DNA of 8,450 nucleotides from Cryomorphaceae bacterium (GCA_014384505.1 JACNFT010000099.1:1-8450); one strand, 5' to 3'. Counted from the first letter of the stretch, positions 1 to 7,154 are shown. The notes: a model not told the origin generated them from the sequence alone. A program made the numbers and translations.

Positions 1-13
1 AAAATAGGTAAAA

Positions 14-37
14 AAAAATGAATGTGATTTCATTTTT
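14..37. repeat. AT-rich inverted repeat upstream of the operon
   Basis: AAAAATGA (14-21) and TCATTTTT (30-37) are perfect 8-base inverted arms around an 8-base loop. An A tract precedes the left arm and the right arm ends in a T run, so the element could work as a weak intrinsic terminator for a gene ending upstream, or on either strand. Only one of the eight pairs is G-C, so the hairpin would be unstable. The gene upstream is outside the window, so its role is inference. A chance palindrome in AT-rich DNA is equally plausible. Confidence 0.3.
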
Positions 38-51
38 AATCAATAAATTAA

Positions 52-59
52 TATATTTG
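52..59 (+). promoter_or_regulatory. Probable Bacteroidota-type promoter (-7 element) for the operon
   Basis: TATATTTG is an exact match to TAnnTTTG, the -7 element known for the primary sigma factor of Bacteroidota. It lies 25 bases before the rpsL start codon and is followed by the locally GC-rich stretch CCGCCC. The -33 element (TTG or TTTG) is not clear. The T-rich stretch around 25-36 is at about the right distance but is a weak match. If the spacing is typical, transcription would start near 64-66, leaving a leader of about 20 nucleotides. The same 8-mer pattern also occurs by chance inside coding genes here, so the support is mainly its position in front of the first gene. Confidence 0.65.
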
Positions 60-84
60 CCGCCCATTTTAGTAAAGATATAAT

Positions 85-459
85 ATGCCAACAATACAAC
101 AATTAGTAAGAAAAGGAAGGACGAATATACAGAAAAAAAGTAAATCGTTAGCCTTAAAAAGCTGCCCTCAAAGAAGGGGAGTATGTACTAGGGTTTACAC
201 AACAACACCTAAAAAACCAAACTCTGCGCTTAGAAAAGTTGCAAGGGTGAGATTAACAAATGGTAATGAAGTAAATGCTTACATTGGAGGGGAAGGACAT
301 AATCTTCAAGAATACTCTGTAGTATTAGTTAGAGGAGGAAGAGTGAAAGACTTGCCAGGAGTGAGATACCATATCGTTAGGGGTGCTTTAGATACTTCAG
401 GGGTAAGTGAAAGAACTCAGAGACGATCAAAATATGGGGCTAAGAAACCTAAGAAATAA
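85..459 (+). CDS. rpsL: 30S ribosomal protein uS12 (S12)
   Basis: uS12 sits at the decoding centre of the small subunit, where it helps monitor codon-anticodon pairing and contacts the A-site tRNA and EF-Tu. At 124 residues it has the same length as the E. coli protein. The family core TTTPKKPNSALRKV spans residues 39-52, and GGEGHNLQE (68-76) and GGRVKDLPGVRYH (84-96) follow. Lys43 and Lys88, the classic sites of streptomycin-resistance mutations (42 and 87 when the initiator Met is not counted), are the sensitive wild-type residues. Asp89, the residue methylthiolated by RimO in E. coli, is present. The ATG gives the family's usual MPTIQQLVRKGR start and has no Shine-Dalgarno before it. It is the first gene of the operon, 13 bases before rpsG. 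Confidence 0.99.
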   Translation: MPTIQQLVRKGRTNIQKKSKSLALKSCPQRRGVCTRVYTTTPKKPNSALRKVARVRLTNGNEVNAYIGGEGHNLQEYSVVLVRGGRVKDLPGVRYHIVRGALDTSGVSERTQRRSKYGAKKPKK

Positions 460-472
460 TACATAATAAGTA

Positions 473-943
473 ATGAGAAAGAAAAAAGCCAAGAAAAGAA
501 TTTTATTAGCAGACCCAAAGTTTGGTAGCGTAACTGTAACAAGGTTTGTAAATAATCTAATGTTAGACGGTAAAAAGAATACTGCTTTTAAAGTATTTTA
601 TACCGCTTTAGATAGTATTGCGGCTAAAATTGAAGAGGAAGAAGCGTTAGTAGTGTTTGAAAAAGCACTAGAGAATGTAATGCCTCATGTTGAAGTTAGG
701 TCAAGAAGAATTGGGGGGGCAACTTTCCAAATCCCTCACCCTGTAAGGGAGGATAGAAGAGTTTCTTTAGGAATGAAGTGGATGATTACTGCTGCAAGAA
801 AAAGAAATGAAAAAACTATGGATGCTAAGTTGTCAGCAGAATTGATGGCTGCTTTTAAGGAGGAAGGGACTGCTTATAAGAAAAAGCAAGATGTGCATAG
901 AATGGCAGAAGCAAATAAGGCGTTTTCACACTTTAGATTTTAA
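473..943 (+). CDS. rpsG: 30S ribosomal protein uS7 (S7)
   Basis: uS7 is the primary assembly protein of the 30S head. It binds the 3' major domain of 16S rRNA and lines the E site beside mRNA and exit tRNA. The 156-residue length is standard for the family. The lysine-rich N terminus (2-9), the beta-hairpin motif RSRRIGGATFQIP (76-88) and the C-terminal DVHRMAEANKAF block (140-151) are all visible. The stretch encoding Ile80-Gly-Gly-Ala contains a run of seven G (713-719). In E. coli, S7 represses its own operon by binding a structured rpsL-rpsG spacer of roughly 100 nucleotides. Here that spacer is only 13 bases, so feedback of that kind has no room. Confidence 0.99.
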   Translation: MRKKKAKKRILLADPKFGSVTVTRFVNNLMLDGKKNTAFKVFYTALDSIAAKIEEEEALVVFEKALENVMPHVEVRSRRIGGATFQIPHPVREDRRVSLGMKWMITAARKRNEKTMDAKLSAELMAAFKEEGTAYKKKQDVHRMAEANKAFSHFRF

Positions 944-949
944 TTAGAA

Positions 950-3049
950 ATGGCTAGAGATTTAAATTACACAAGAAATATTGGTATTGCAGCTCATATT
1001 GATGCTGGGAAAACCACTACTACAGAGAGAATTCTTTATTATGGAGGAGTTTCTCATAAAATTGGAGAGGTACATGATGGTGCGGCTACAATGGATTGGA
1101 TGGAGCAAGAACAAGAAAGAGGCATCACGATTACTTCTGCAGCTACTACTTTAACTTGGGGATATAGAGGGACTGATTATCACGTAAATATTATTGATAC
1201 TCCTGGTCACGTAGATTTTACAGTTGAAGTAAATAGATCATTAAGAGTATTAGATGGTTTAGTTTTCTTATTTTCTGCTGTTGATGGTGTTGAGCCTCAA
1301 TCAGAAACAAACTGGAGATTAGCTGATAATTATAATGTACCAAGAATTGGTTTTGTAAATAAAATGGACCGTCAAGGGGCTGACTTTTTAAATGTTTGTC
1401 GTCAAGTAAAAGAATTGTTAGGTTCTCATGCATTGCCTTTGCAAATTCCAATTGGAGCAGAAGAGACATTTCAGGGGGTTGTTGATTTAATCAACTTTAA
1501 AGGTATTGTTTGGAATGAAGATGATCATGGGATGACTTTTAAAGAAGTTGAAATCCCAGCAGATATTATTGATGAAGCAAGAGAGTATAGAGGTAAGTTG
1601 TTAGAAGCTGTAGCTGAATTTGATGAATCTTTAATGGAAAAATATTTTGAAGATGAAAATTCATTAACTGAAGCTGAGATTTTAGCAGCTTTAAGAGAGG
1701 CTACTATTTCTGGAAAGGTAATTCCTATGATGTGTGGTTCTGCATTTAAAAATAAAGGTGTACAAGCAATGTTGGATATGGTGATGGAAATTTTACCTTC
1801 TCCTCTTGATGTTGAGTCAATTATTGGTGTAAATCCTGATACTGATGCTGAGGAAAGCAGAAAGCCTTCTGTTGAAGCTCCTTTTGCAGCTTTAGCTTTT
1901 AAAATTGCAACTGATCCTTATGTTGGTCGTTTATGTTTTACAAGAGCATATTCAGGTGTATTGGAGCAAGGTACTTTTATTTTGAATACAAGAACTGGTA
2001 AGAAAGAGAGAATATCTCGAATCTACCAAATGCACGCTAACAAGCAAAATCAAATTGATAGTTTAGAGGCTGGAGATATTGCAGCTTTAGTAGGATTTAA
2101 AGATATTAAAACGGGAGATACTTTATGTGATTTAAAAAATCCAATTGTATTGGAATCTATGGATTTCCCAGAGCCAGTAATTGGTATTGCTATTGAGCCA
2201 AAAACACAAAAGGATTTAGATAAATTAGGAGTTTCTTTAGGCAAGTTAGCCGAAGAGGATCCTACATTTACAGTAAAGACTGATGAAGATTCAGGACAAA
2301 CAATTATCTCAGGAATGGGTGAGTTACACTTGGAAATCATTATGGATAGATTGAAAAGAGAATTTGGCGTTGAATGTAATGAAGGTGCTCCTCAGGTAGC
2401 GTATAAAGAAGCAATTACGAGTTCCGTTGATCATAGAGAAGTATTTAAGAAACAATCTGGTGGTAGAGGTAAGTTTGCTGATATAAAATTTGAATTATCT
2501 CCTGTTGATGCTGATTTTGAAGGTGAAGGTCTGCAGTTTGAAAATGCGATTAAAGGGGGTAATATTCCAAAAGAATTTATTCCTTCAGTTGAAAAAGGAT
2601 TTAAAATGGCCATGGTTAATGGTGTATTAGCTGGCTTCCCATTGAATACAATGAAAGTTAGATTGTATGATGGTTCTTACCATGATGTGGATTCTGATGC
2701 ATTATCTTTTGAATTATGTGCTAAGATTGCATTTAAGGCTGCAGCAAAACAAGCTTCCCCTAAGATTCTTGAACCAATTATGAAATTATCAGTTATTACT
2801 CCTGAAATAAATATGGGAGATGTAATAGGAGATTTAAATAGAAGAAGAGGGCAAGTTGAAGGGATGGATGATAAAGGAGGGGCCAAAGTTGTAACTGCAA
2901 AAGTACCATTGTCAGAAATGTTTGGATACATTACGGATTTAAGAACAATTACTTCTGGTAGAGCAACATCTACAATGGAATTTTTTGATTTTATTGAAGC
3001 ACCAAAAAATATTTCAGAAGAAGTAATTAAGAAAATTAAAGGAGAATAA
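950..3049 (+). CDS. fusA: Translation elongation factor G (EF-G)
   Basis: EF-G is the cytosolic GTPase that moves tRNAs and mRNA by one codon after peptide transfer and, with ribosome recycling factor, splits ribosomes after termination. It has 699 residues, close to the 704 of E. coli. The GTPase domain shows the P-loop AHIDAGKT (15-22), switch I ERGITIT (56-62), DTPGH (83-87, catalytic His87) and NKMD (137-140). Domain II runs roughly from 305 to 395. Domain III holds GMGELHLE (455-462). Domain IV starts near GGRGK (504-508), with the tip loop histidine at 578. Domain V starts near EPIMKL (608-613). Phe90 and His460 correspond to fusidic-acid contact residues of the S. aureus protein. It looks like the canonical translocase rather than the divergent second EF-G some Bacteroidota also carry. 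It begins 6 bases after rpsG, and no tuf gene follows. Confidence 0.99.
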   Translation: MARDLNYTRNIGIAAHIDAGKTTTTERILYYGGVSHKIGEVHDGAATMDWMEQEQERGITITSAATTLTWGYRGTDYHVNIIDTPGHVDFTVEVNRSLRVLDGLVFLFSAVDGVEPQSETNWRLADNYNVPRIGFVNKMDRQGADFLNVCRQVKELLGSHALPLQIPIGAEETFQGVVDLINFKGIVWNEDDHGMTFKEVEIPADIIDEAREYRGKLLEAVAEFDESLMEKYFEDENSLTEAEILAALREATISGKVIPMMCGSAFKNKGVQAMLDMVMEILPSPLDVESIIGVNPDTDAEESRKPSVEAPFAALAFKIATDPYVGRLCFTRAYSGVLEQGTFILNTRTGKKERISRIYQMHANKQNQIDSLEAGDIAALVGFKDIKTGDTLCDLKNPIVLESMDFPEPVIGIAIEPKTQKDLDKLGVSLGKLAEEDPTFTVKTDEDSGQTIISGMGELHLEIIMDRLKREFGVECNEGAPQVAYKEAITSSVDHREVFKKQSGGRGKFADIKFELSPVDADFEGEGLQFENAIKGGNIPKEFIPSVEKGFKMAMVNGVLAGFPLNTMKVRLYDGSYHDVDSDALSFELCAKIAFKAAAKQASPKILEPIMKLSVITPEINMGDVIGDLNRRRGQVEGMDDKGGAKVVTAKVPLSEMFGYITDLRTITSGRATSTMEFFDFIEAPKNISEEVIKKIKGE

Positions 3050-3060
3050 TTAATATAGCT

Positions 3061-3369
3061 ATGGCACAGAAAGTTAGAATAAAATTAAAATCGTTTGATC
3101 ATACATTAGTAGATCAATCAGCTGAGAGAATCGTTAAGACTATAAAAAGCTCAGGAGCAATTGTTAGTGGTCCAATTCCATTACCAACGCACAAAAAAAT
3201 ATTTACAGTATTGCGCTCGCCTCACGTTAACAAACAAGCTAGAGAGCAGTTCCAATTAGCTAGCCATAAAAGATTAATGGATATCTATAGTTCATCATCA
3301 AAAACAATTGATGCTCTGATGAAGTTAGAGTTGCCAAGTGGAGTTCATGTTGAAATTAAAGTAATTTAA
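3061..3369 (+). CDS. rpsJ: 30S ribosomal protein uS10 (S10, NusE)
   Basis: uS10 has two known roles. It is a head protein of the small subunit, and as NusE it pairs with NusB on boxA RNA and binds NusG, linking transcription to translation. The 102 residues match the family length. Conserved blocks include KLKSFDHTLVD (8-18), VSGPIPLPT (35-43), RSPHVNKQAREQF (52-64) on the ribosome-inserted loop, and the final strand SGVHVEIKVI (93-102). It starts 11 bases after fusA, a spacing with no room for the long S10 leader through which L4 represses this gene set in E. coli. Confidence 0.99.
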   Translation: MAQKVRIKLKSFDHTLVDQSAERIVKTIKSSGAIVSGPIPLPTHKKIFTVLRSPHVNKQAREQFQLASHKRLMDIYSSSSKTIDALMKLELPSGVHVEIKVI

Positions 3370-3380
3370 AAAAGAAAAAG

Positions 3381-3995
3381 ATGCCAGGTTTAATAGGTAA
3401 AAAAATAGGAATGACATCTATCTTCTCTGAAGAAGGTAAAAACATTCCATGTACAATATTAGAAGTAGGACCTTGTAAGGTCACTCAAGTTAAAACGGAA
3501 GAAATTGATGGTTATAACGCTATTCAATTAGGTTTTGCTGATCAAAAAGAAAGTAGAGTTTCAAAAGCTGCTTTAGGTCATTTTAAAAAGGCGGATTCAA
3601 CTCCTTTGAAAAAATTAATTGAATTCCCAGCAGATACTGATGTTGCATTAGGTGACGTATTGAATGTTGAGATTTTTGAAGAAGGCGATTTTGTAACTGT
3701 AACAGGTACTTCTAAAGGTAAAGGTTTTCAGGGGGTAGTTAAGCGTCATAATTTTAGAGGAGTTGGTGATGCAACTCACGGACAGCACAACAGATTGCGT
3801 GCTCCAGGTTCTATTGGTGCAGCTTCTTATCCAGCAAGAGTATTCAAAGGAATGCGTATGGCTGGTCAAATGGGTAATGAAAGAATTAAAGTTGAAAACT
3901 TACAAGTATTAAGAGTTTTAGCAGATAAAAATATGATAGTAGTTAAAGGAGCTGTTCCTGGAGCTAATAATTCATACATAATAATAGAGAAATAA
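3381..3995 (+). CDS. rplC: 50S ribosomal protein uL3 (L3)
   Basis: uL3 is an early assembly protein of the large subunit. Its barrel lies on the surface and its long loop reaches toward the peptidyl-transferase centre. The protein has 204 residues (209 in E. coli). The N-terminal LIGKKIGMTSIF (4-15), TGTSKGKGFQGVVKR (108-122), DATHG (130-134) and MAGQMGNERIKVENLQV (160-176) are diagnostic. E. coli L3 carries an N5-methylglutamine at Gln150, made by PrmB. Here the matching stretch reads GSIGAASYP (143-151), so by alignment Ser149 takes that position and no glutamine is available. The stop codon shares its last base with the rplD start (TAATG), which suggests translational coupling. Confidence 0.99.
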   Translation: MPGLIGKKIGMTSIFSEEGKNIPCTILEVGPCKVTQVKTEEIDGYNAIQLGFADQKESRVSKAALGHFKKADSTPLKKLIEFPADTDVALGDVLNVEIFEEGDFVTVTGTSKGKGFQGVVKRHNFRGVGDATHGQHNRLRAPGSIGAASYPARVFKGMRMAGQMGNERIKVENLQVLRVLADKNMIVVKGAVPGANNSYIIIEK

Positions 3996-4618
3996 TGAAA
4001 TTAGCAGTACATAGCATTACAGGAAAAGAAACTTCTAAGAAAGTTGATTTAAGTACAGATGTATTTGGTGTTGAGCCAAACGATCATGCAATCTATTTAG
4101 ATGTTAAGCAGTATTTAGCAGCTCAAAGGTCTGGTACTCATAAAGCAAAAGAAAGATCAGACGTTAAGGGTAGTAGAAGAAAGCTGAGAAAACAAAAAGG
4201 AAGTGGTGCTGCCAGAGTTGGTGATATCAAAAATCCATTGTTTAGAGGAGGGGGTAGAGTATTTGGACCTAGACCAAGAAAATATGACTTCAAAATCAAT
4301 AAAAAAGTCAAGCGTTTAGCGCGTAAATCTGCTTTATCATATATGGCTAAGGATAAGAATATCATAGTCTTAGAGGACTTCTCTTTTGATGCTCCTAAGA
4401 CTAAGTCTTTTATTGATTTCTTAAATAACTTTGATCAACTAGATAATAAAACGTTATTAGTGCTTGCTGAGTCAAATAAAAATATATTTTTGTCATCCCG
4501 TAATTTAAGTAAGGCAAAAGTGGTATTGGCTTCAGAATTAAATACTTATGATGTAATGAACGCTAATAAATTGATGGTTATGGAATCGTCAATCAACGAA
4601 ATTGAGAAGAATTTTTAA
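3995..4618 (+). CDS. rplD: 50S ribosomal protein uL4 (L4)
   Basis: uL4 has a globular domain on the back of the large subunit and an extended loop that, with uL22, forms the constriction of the peptide exit tunnel. It has 207 residues, a normal length. The loop is seen at about 45-95: a basic stretch, then KQKGSGAARVG (67-77) and the RGGGRVFGPRPRKYD stretch (84-98), the region where macrolide-resistance changes arise in other bacteria. The C-terminal part, about 105-207, forms the Rossmann-like half. In E. coli, L4 also represses the S10 operon through an upstream leader, but no such leader is present here. The start codon overlaps the rplC stop by one base. Confidence 0.99.
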   Translation: MKLAVHSITGKETSKKVDLSTDVFGVEPNDHAIYLDVKQYLAAQRSGTHKAKERSDVKGSRRKLRKQKGSGAARVGDIKNPLFRGGGRVFGPRPRKYDFKINKKVKRLARKSALSYMAKDKNIIVLEDFSFDAPKTKSFIDFLNNFDQLDNKTLLVLAESNKNIFLSSRNLSKAKVVLASELNTYDVMNANKLMVMESSINEIEKNF

Positions 4619-4628
4619 TCTTTAAGTA

Positions 4629-4919
4629 ATGAGTATTATAAAAAAACCGGTAATTACCGAAAAAATGACAGACGCAAGCGAGAAATATAATCGTTTCGCT
4701 TTTGTTGTAGATAAAAAGGCAAATAAGATTGAAATCAAAAAAGCTGTTGAAGAAATGTTTGATGTAGCGGTTGATTCAGTTAGAACTATGATTTGTATAG
4801 GAAAGAAAAGAGCAAGAGGAACTAAGTCTGGTATGATTGTAGGAATGACAGCTACGTACAAAAAGGCAATAGTAACTTTAGCTGAAGGTGATTCTATAGA
4901 TTTTTATAGTAACATTTAA
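4629..4919 (+). CDS. rplW: 50S ribosomal protein uL23 (L23)
   Basis: uL23 lies at the mouth of the exit tunnel and is the docking point for trigger factor and part of the SRP binding site. The 96 residues are close to the 100 of E. coli. The N-terminal signature KPVITEKMT (6-14) is present. Glu11 lines up with E. coli Glu18, the main trigger-factor contact. ANKIEIKKAVEEMF (31-44) is the typical helix, and the basic loop GKKRARGTKSG (58-68) lies against 23S rRNA. It sits 10 bases after rplD and 10 before rplB. An antisense open frame over the same bases (4622-4861) encodes a hydrophobic stretch but is a shadow. Confidence 0.98.
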   Translation: MSIIKKPVITEKMTDASEKYNRFAFVVDKKANKIEIKKAVEEMFDVAVDSVRTMICIGKKRARGTKSGMIVGMTATYKKAIVTLAEGDSIDFYSNI

Positions 4920-4929
4920 TAAGATAAAA

Positions 4930-5757
4930 ATGGCATTAAGAAAATTTAACCCAACAACTCCAGGTCAAAGACATAAGGTAGCAATTACTTTTGATGAGAT
5001 TACTACAGCTAGACCAGAGAAAAGTTTATTAGCTAAGAAGAATAGATCAGGAGGTAGAAATGATACAGGTAAGATGACTATTGAGAATATCGGTGGTGGT
5101 CATAAGAAGAGATACAGAATAATTGATTTCAAAAGAAATAAATTTGGTATACCTGCGAAAGTTGCAACTATTGAGTATGATCCTAACAGAACTGCTAATA
5201 TTGCATTATTGCATTATGTTGATGGTGAAAAAAGATATATGGTTGCTCCTGCAGGATTAGAAGTTGGGATGGAAGTTATTTCATCTAAAGATGCAGCAAT
5301 TAAGGTTGGAAATACTTTGCCTCTAAGTGAAATCCCTTTAGGTACTGTAATTCATAATATTGAATTAAAACCAGGGCAAGGAGCTATTTTAGTAAGAAGT
5401 GCGGGTTCCTATGCGCAACTTATGGCAAGAGATGGTAATTATGCTACTGTTAAATTAGCATCATCAGAAATAAGAAGAATTTTAGTTACTTGTTTAGCTA
5501 CTATTGGTTCGGTTTCTAATCCTCAACATCAATTACAAGTTTCGGGTAAAGCAGGAAGAAGCAGATGGCAAGGTAGAAGACCAAATGTAAGAGCAACAAT
5601 TAAAAATCCAGTTGATCATCCAATGGGTGGTGGTGAAGGGAAGCATTCAGGTGGTATTCCAAGAAATAAAAATGGTGTACCTGCTAAAGGATTTAAAACA
5701 AGAAATAAGAAAAAACTTTCTGATAAGTATATAATTGAAAGAAGAAAAAAGAAATAA
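4930..5757 (+). CDS. rplB: 50S ribosomal protein uL2 (L2)
   Basis: uL2 is needed for subunit joining and for shaping the peptidyl-transferase region. It binds 23S rRNA helices near domain IV and contacts the 30S subunit. At 275 residues it matches the family (273 in E. coli). The N-terminal RNA-binding OB-like part includes RSGGRNDTGKMT (39-50) and GGGHKKRYRIIDFKR (55-69). The C-terminal half contains KAGRSRWQGRRPNVR (207-221) and the conserved NPVDHPMGGGEG segment (226-237). His230 matches E. coli His229, the residue linked to peptidyl-transferase function. The second histidine of the E. coli DHPHGGG motif is Met232 here. The basic tail ends in RRKKK. rpsS starts only 3 bases after the stop. 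Confidence 0.99.
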   Translation: MALRKFNPTTPGQRHKVAITFDEITTARPEKSLLAKKNRSGGRNDTGKMTIENIGGGHKKRYRIIDFKRNKFGIPAKVATIEYDPNRTANIALLHYVDGEKRYMVAPAGLEVGMEVISSKDAAIKVGNTLPLSEIPLGTVIHNIELKPGQGAILVRSAGSYAQLMARDGNYATVKLASSEIRRILVTCLATIGSVSNPQHQLQVSGKAGRSRWQGRRPNVRATIKNPVDHPMGGGEGKHSGGIPRNKNGVPAKGFKTRNKKKLSDKYIIERRKKK

Positions 5758-5760
5758 TTT

Positions 5761-6030
5761 ATGGCTAGATCGTTAAAAAAAGGACCATTTATACATTATA
5801 AATTACAGAAGAAAGTTGATGTAATGAATGAGTCAGGAAAAAATTCAGTAATCAAAACTTGGTCAAGAGCATCTATGATATCTCCTGATTTCGTTGGAAA
5901 AACTTTTGGAGTACATAATGGAAGGCAATTTATTCCTGTTTTTGTAACTGAAAATATGGTAGGACATAAGTTAGGTGAGTTTTCTCCAACAAGGACTTAT
6001 AGAGGTCATGGAACTAATAGAAAAAGATAA
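5761..6030 (+). CDS. rpsS: 30S ribosomal protein uS19 (S19)
   Basis: uS19 is a head protein that pairs with uS13 near the A site and takes part in the bridge to the 50S central protuberance. The 89 residues are close to the usual 92. The start MARSLKKGPF (1-10), the WSRASMI block (34-40), GKTFGVHNGRQFIPV (46-60) and the signature GHKLGEFSPTRTYRGHG (68-84) leave no doubt about identity. The ATG follows rplB by 3 bases and has no Shine-Dalgarno, so ribosomes finishing rplB probably supply it by re-initiation. rplV follows after 4 bases. Confidence 0.99.
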   Translation: MARSLKKGPFIHYKLQKKVDVMNESGKNSVIKTWSRASMISPDFVGKTFGVHNGRQFIPVFVTENMVGHKLGEFSPTRTYRGHGTNRKR

Positions 6031-6034
6031 GTAA

Positions 6035-6445
6035 ATGGGAGCTAGAAAAAGAATAAAAGCAGACGCAATGAAGGAAGCAAGAAAGAAAATTGCTTTTGCT
6101 AAATTGAATAATTGTCCAACTTCACCAAGAAAAATGAGGTTAGTAGCTGACTTAATTAGAGGCTTAGATGCTGATAAGGCATTAGCAGAATTAAAGTTAA
6201 ATCCAAAAGAAGCTTCAGGAAGATTGGAAAAACTTTTGTTATCTGCTTTAGCTAACTGGGAAGCTAAAAATGAAGGGAAAAGAATGGATGAAGCTAATCT
6301 TTATGTTTCTGAAATTACAGTGGATGGTGGAAGAATGTTGAAAAGAGTTCAGCCTGCTCCACAAGGAAGAGCACACAGAATTAGAAAAAGATCTAACCAT
6401 GTTACTTTAGTGGTAGATAGTAAACAAATAGACACAAAAGAATAG
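6035..6445 (+). CDS. rplV: 50S ribosomal protein uL22 (L22), with N-terminal extension
   Basis: uL22 binds all domains of 23S rRNA during assembly, and its long beta-hairpin lines the exit tunnel opposite uL4. The core motif PTSPRKMRLVADLIRG covers residues 28-43, and the hairpin runs from about 97 to 117 (DGGRMLKRVQPAPQGRAHRI region). The protein has 136 residues against 110 in E. coli. The excess is mostly a charged N-terminal extension of about 18-20 residues, plus a few residues around 76-90 and at the C terminus. As I recall, the extension is typical of Bacteroidota, so the upstream ATG, 4 bases after rpsS, is the right start. It ends in TAG, one of only two genes here that do, and rpsC begins one base later. 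Confidence 0.98.
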   Translation: MGARKRIKADAMKEARKKIAFAKLNNCPTSPRKMRLVADLIRGLDADKALAELKLNPKEASGRLEKLLLSALANWEAKNEGKRMDEANLYVSEITVDGGRMLKRVQPAPQGRAHRIRKRSNHVTLVVDSKQIDTKE

Positions 6446-6446
6446 T

Positions 6447-7154
6447 ATGGGACAAAAGACAAACCCAATTGGGAATAGATTAGGTATCATCAGAGGATGG
6501 GAATCAAACTGGTATGGTGGTAACGATTTTGGTGAAAAATTAGTAGGTGACGCTAAAATTAGAAAATACTTAAGAGTAAGATTGGCAAAAGGAAGTGTTT
6601 CTAAAATTGCTATTGAAAGAACACTTAAGTTAGTAACTATTACTATTCATACTGCTCGTCCTGGTATTATTATTGGTAAAGGAGGACAGGAAGTTGAAAC
6701 TTTAAAAGAAGAAATTAAGAAAATTACGAATAATGATATTCAGATTAACATCTTTGAAGTAAAAAGACCAGAACTTGAAGCTACTTTAGTTGCAGATAGT
6801 ATTGCTAAACAAATTGAAGGTAGAGTTTCTTATAAGAGAGCTACTAAAATGGCGATCGCATCTACAATGAGAATGGGAGCTGAAGGAATTAAGGTTCAAA
6901 TTTCAGGTAGATTGAATGGAGCAGAGATGGCTCGTTCAGAAATGATGAAAGATGGAAGAACGCCATTACATACATTTAGAGCTGATATCGATTATGCTTT
7001 AGCTGAAGCACATACTCAGTATGGTGTTCTTGGAATTAAAGTATGGATTTGTAGAGGTGAAATTTATGGTAAGCCTGACTTAATGGCACACTTTAAAGCT
7101 CCTAAGAAAAAAGCAAGTACAGGTGGAGGGAAACCAAATAATAGAAGAAGATAG
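6447..7154 (+). CDS. rpsC: 30S ribosomal protein uS3 (S3)
   Basis: uS3 forms part of the mRNA entry channel with uS4 and uS5, and contributes to the ribosome's mRNA helicase activity. It has 235 residues (233 in E. coli). The MGQKTNPIGNRLGI start, a type II KH domain with the GKGG loop at 77-80, and the C-terminal domain with SGRLNGAEMARSE (153-165) and PLHTFRADIDYA (173-184) are clear. Lys130, Arg131 and Lys134 line up with E. coli Arg131, Arg132 and Lys135, the residues implicated in mRNA unwinding, so the basic charge is kept. A low-complexity basic tail follows residue 218. It ends in TAG and is followed by the largest gap in the cluster, 28 bases. Confidence 0.99.
   Translation: MGQKTNPIGNRLGIIRGWESNWYGGNDFGEKLVGDAKIRKYLRVRLAKGSVSKIAIERTLKLVTITIHTARPGIIIGKGGQEVETLKEEIKKITNNDIQINIFEVKRPELEATLVADSIAKQIEGRVSYKRATKMAIASTMRMGAEGIKVQISGRLNGAEMARSEMMKDGRTPLHTFRADIDYALAEAHTQYGVLGIKVWICRGEIYGKPDLMAHFKAPKKKASTGGGKPNNRRR

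Noticed and set aside
1218..1469. Open frames on the minus strand (also 2050-2340, 2431-2613, 2677-2931, 3648-3869, 4138-4365, 4622-4861, 7368-7565, 7913-8116)
   Set aside because: Each lies wholly or almost wholly inside a certain ribosomal-protein or EF-G gene on the opposite strand, shows no recognisable protein family, and has low-complexity composition expected of antisense reading.
2470..2477. Exact TAnnTTTG matches inside fusA (2470-2477), rplD (4485-4492) and rplB (5139-5146) as possible internal promoters
   Set aside because: Matches to this short AT-rich pattern are expected by chance at this base composition. None has a convincing -33 partner or lies just before a gene start, so they do not support internal promoters.
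5774..5780. Seven-A runs in rpsS and rplC as programmed frameshift sites
   Set aside because: The proteins continue in frame with full family conservation, and A-runs from lysine codons are common at this base composition. No downstream stem or alternative product is visible.
6035..6094. The N-terminal extension of uL22 as a wrong start or a gene fusion
   Set aside because: The frame is open from an ATG 4 bases after rpsS, the charged extension resembles what I recall from Bacteroidota uL22, and a later start would leave an unexplained gap in an otherwise tightly packed operon.
6853..6860. GCGATCGC palindrome in rpsC
   Set aside because: It matches the HIP1 octamer of cyanobacteria, but I noticed it only once, inside a conserved coding stretch, and nothing else here looks cyanobacterial.
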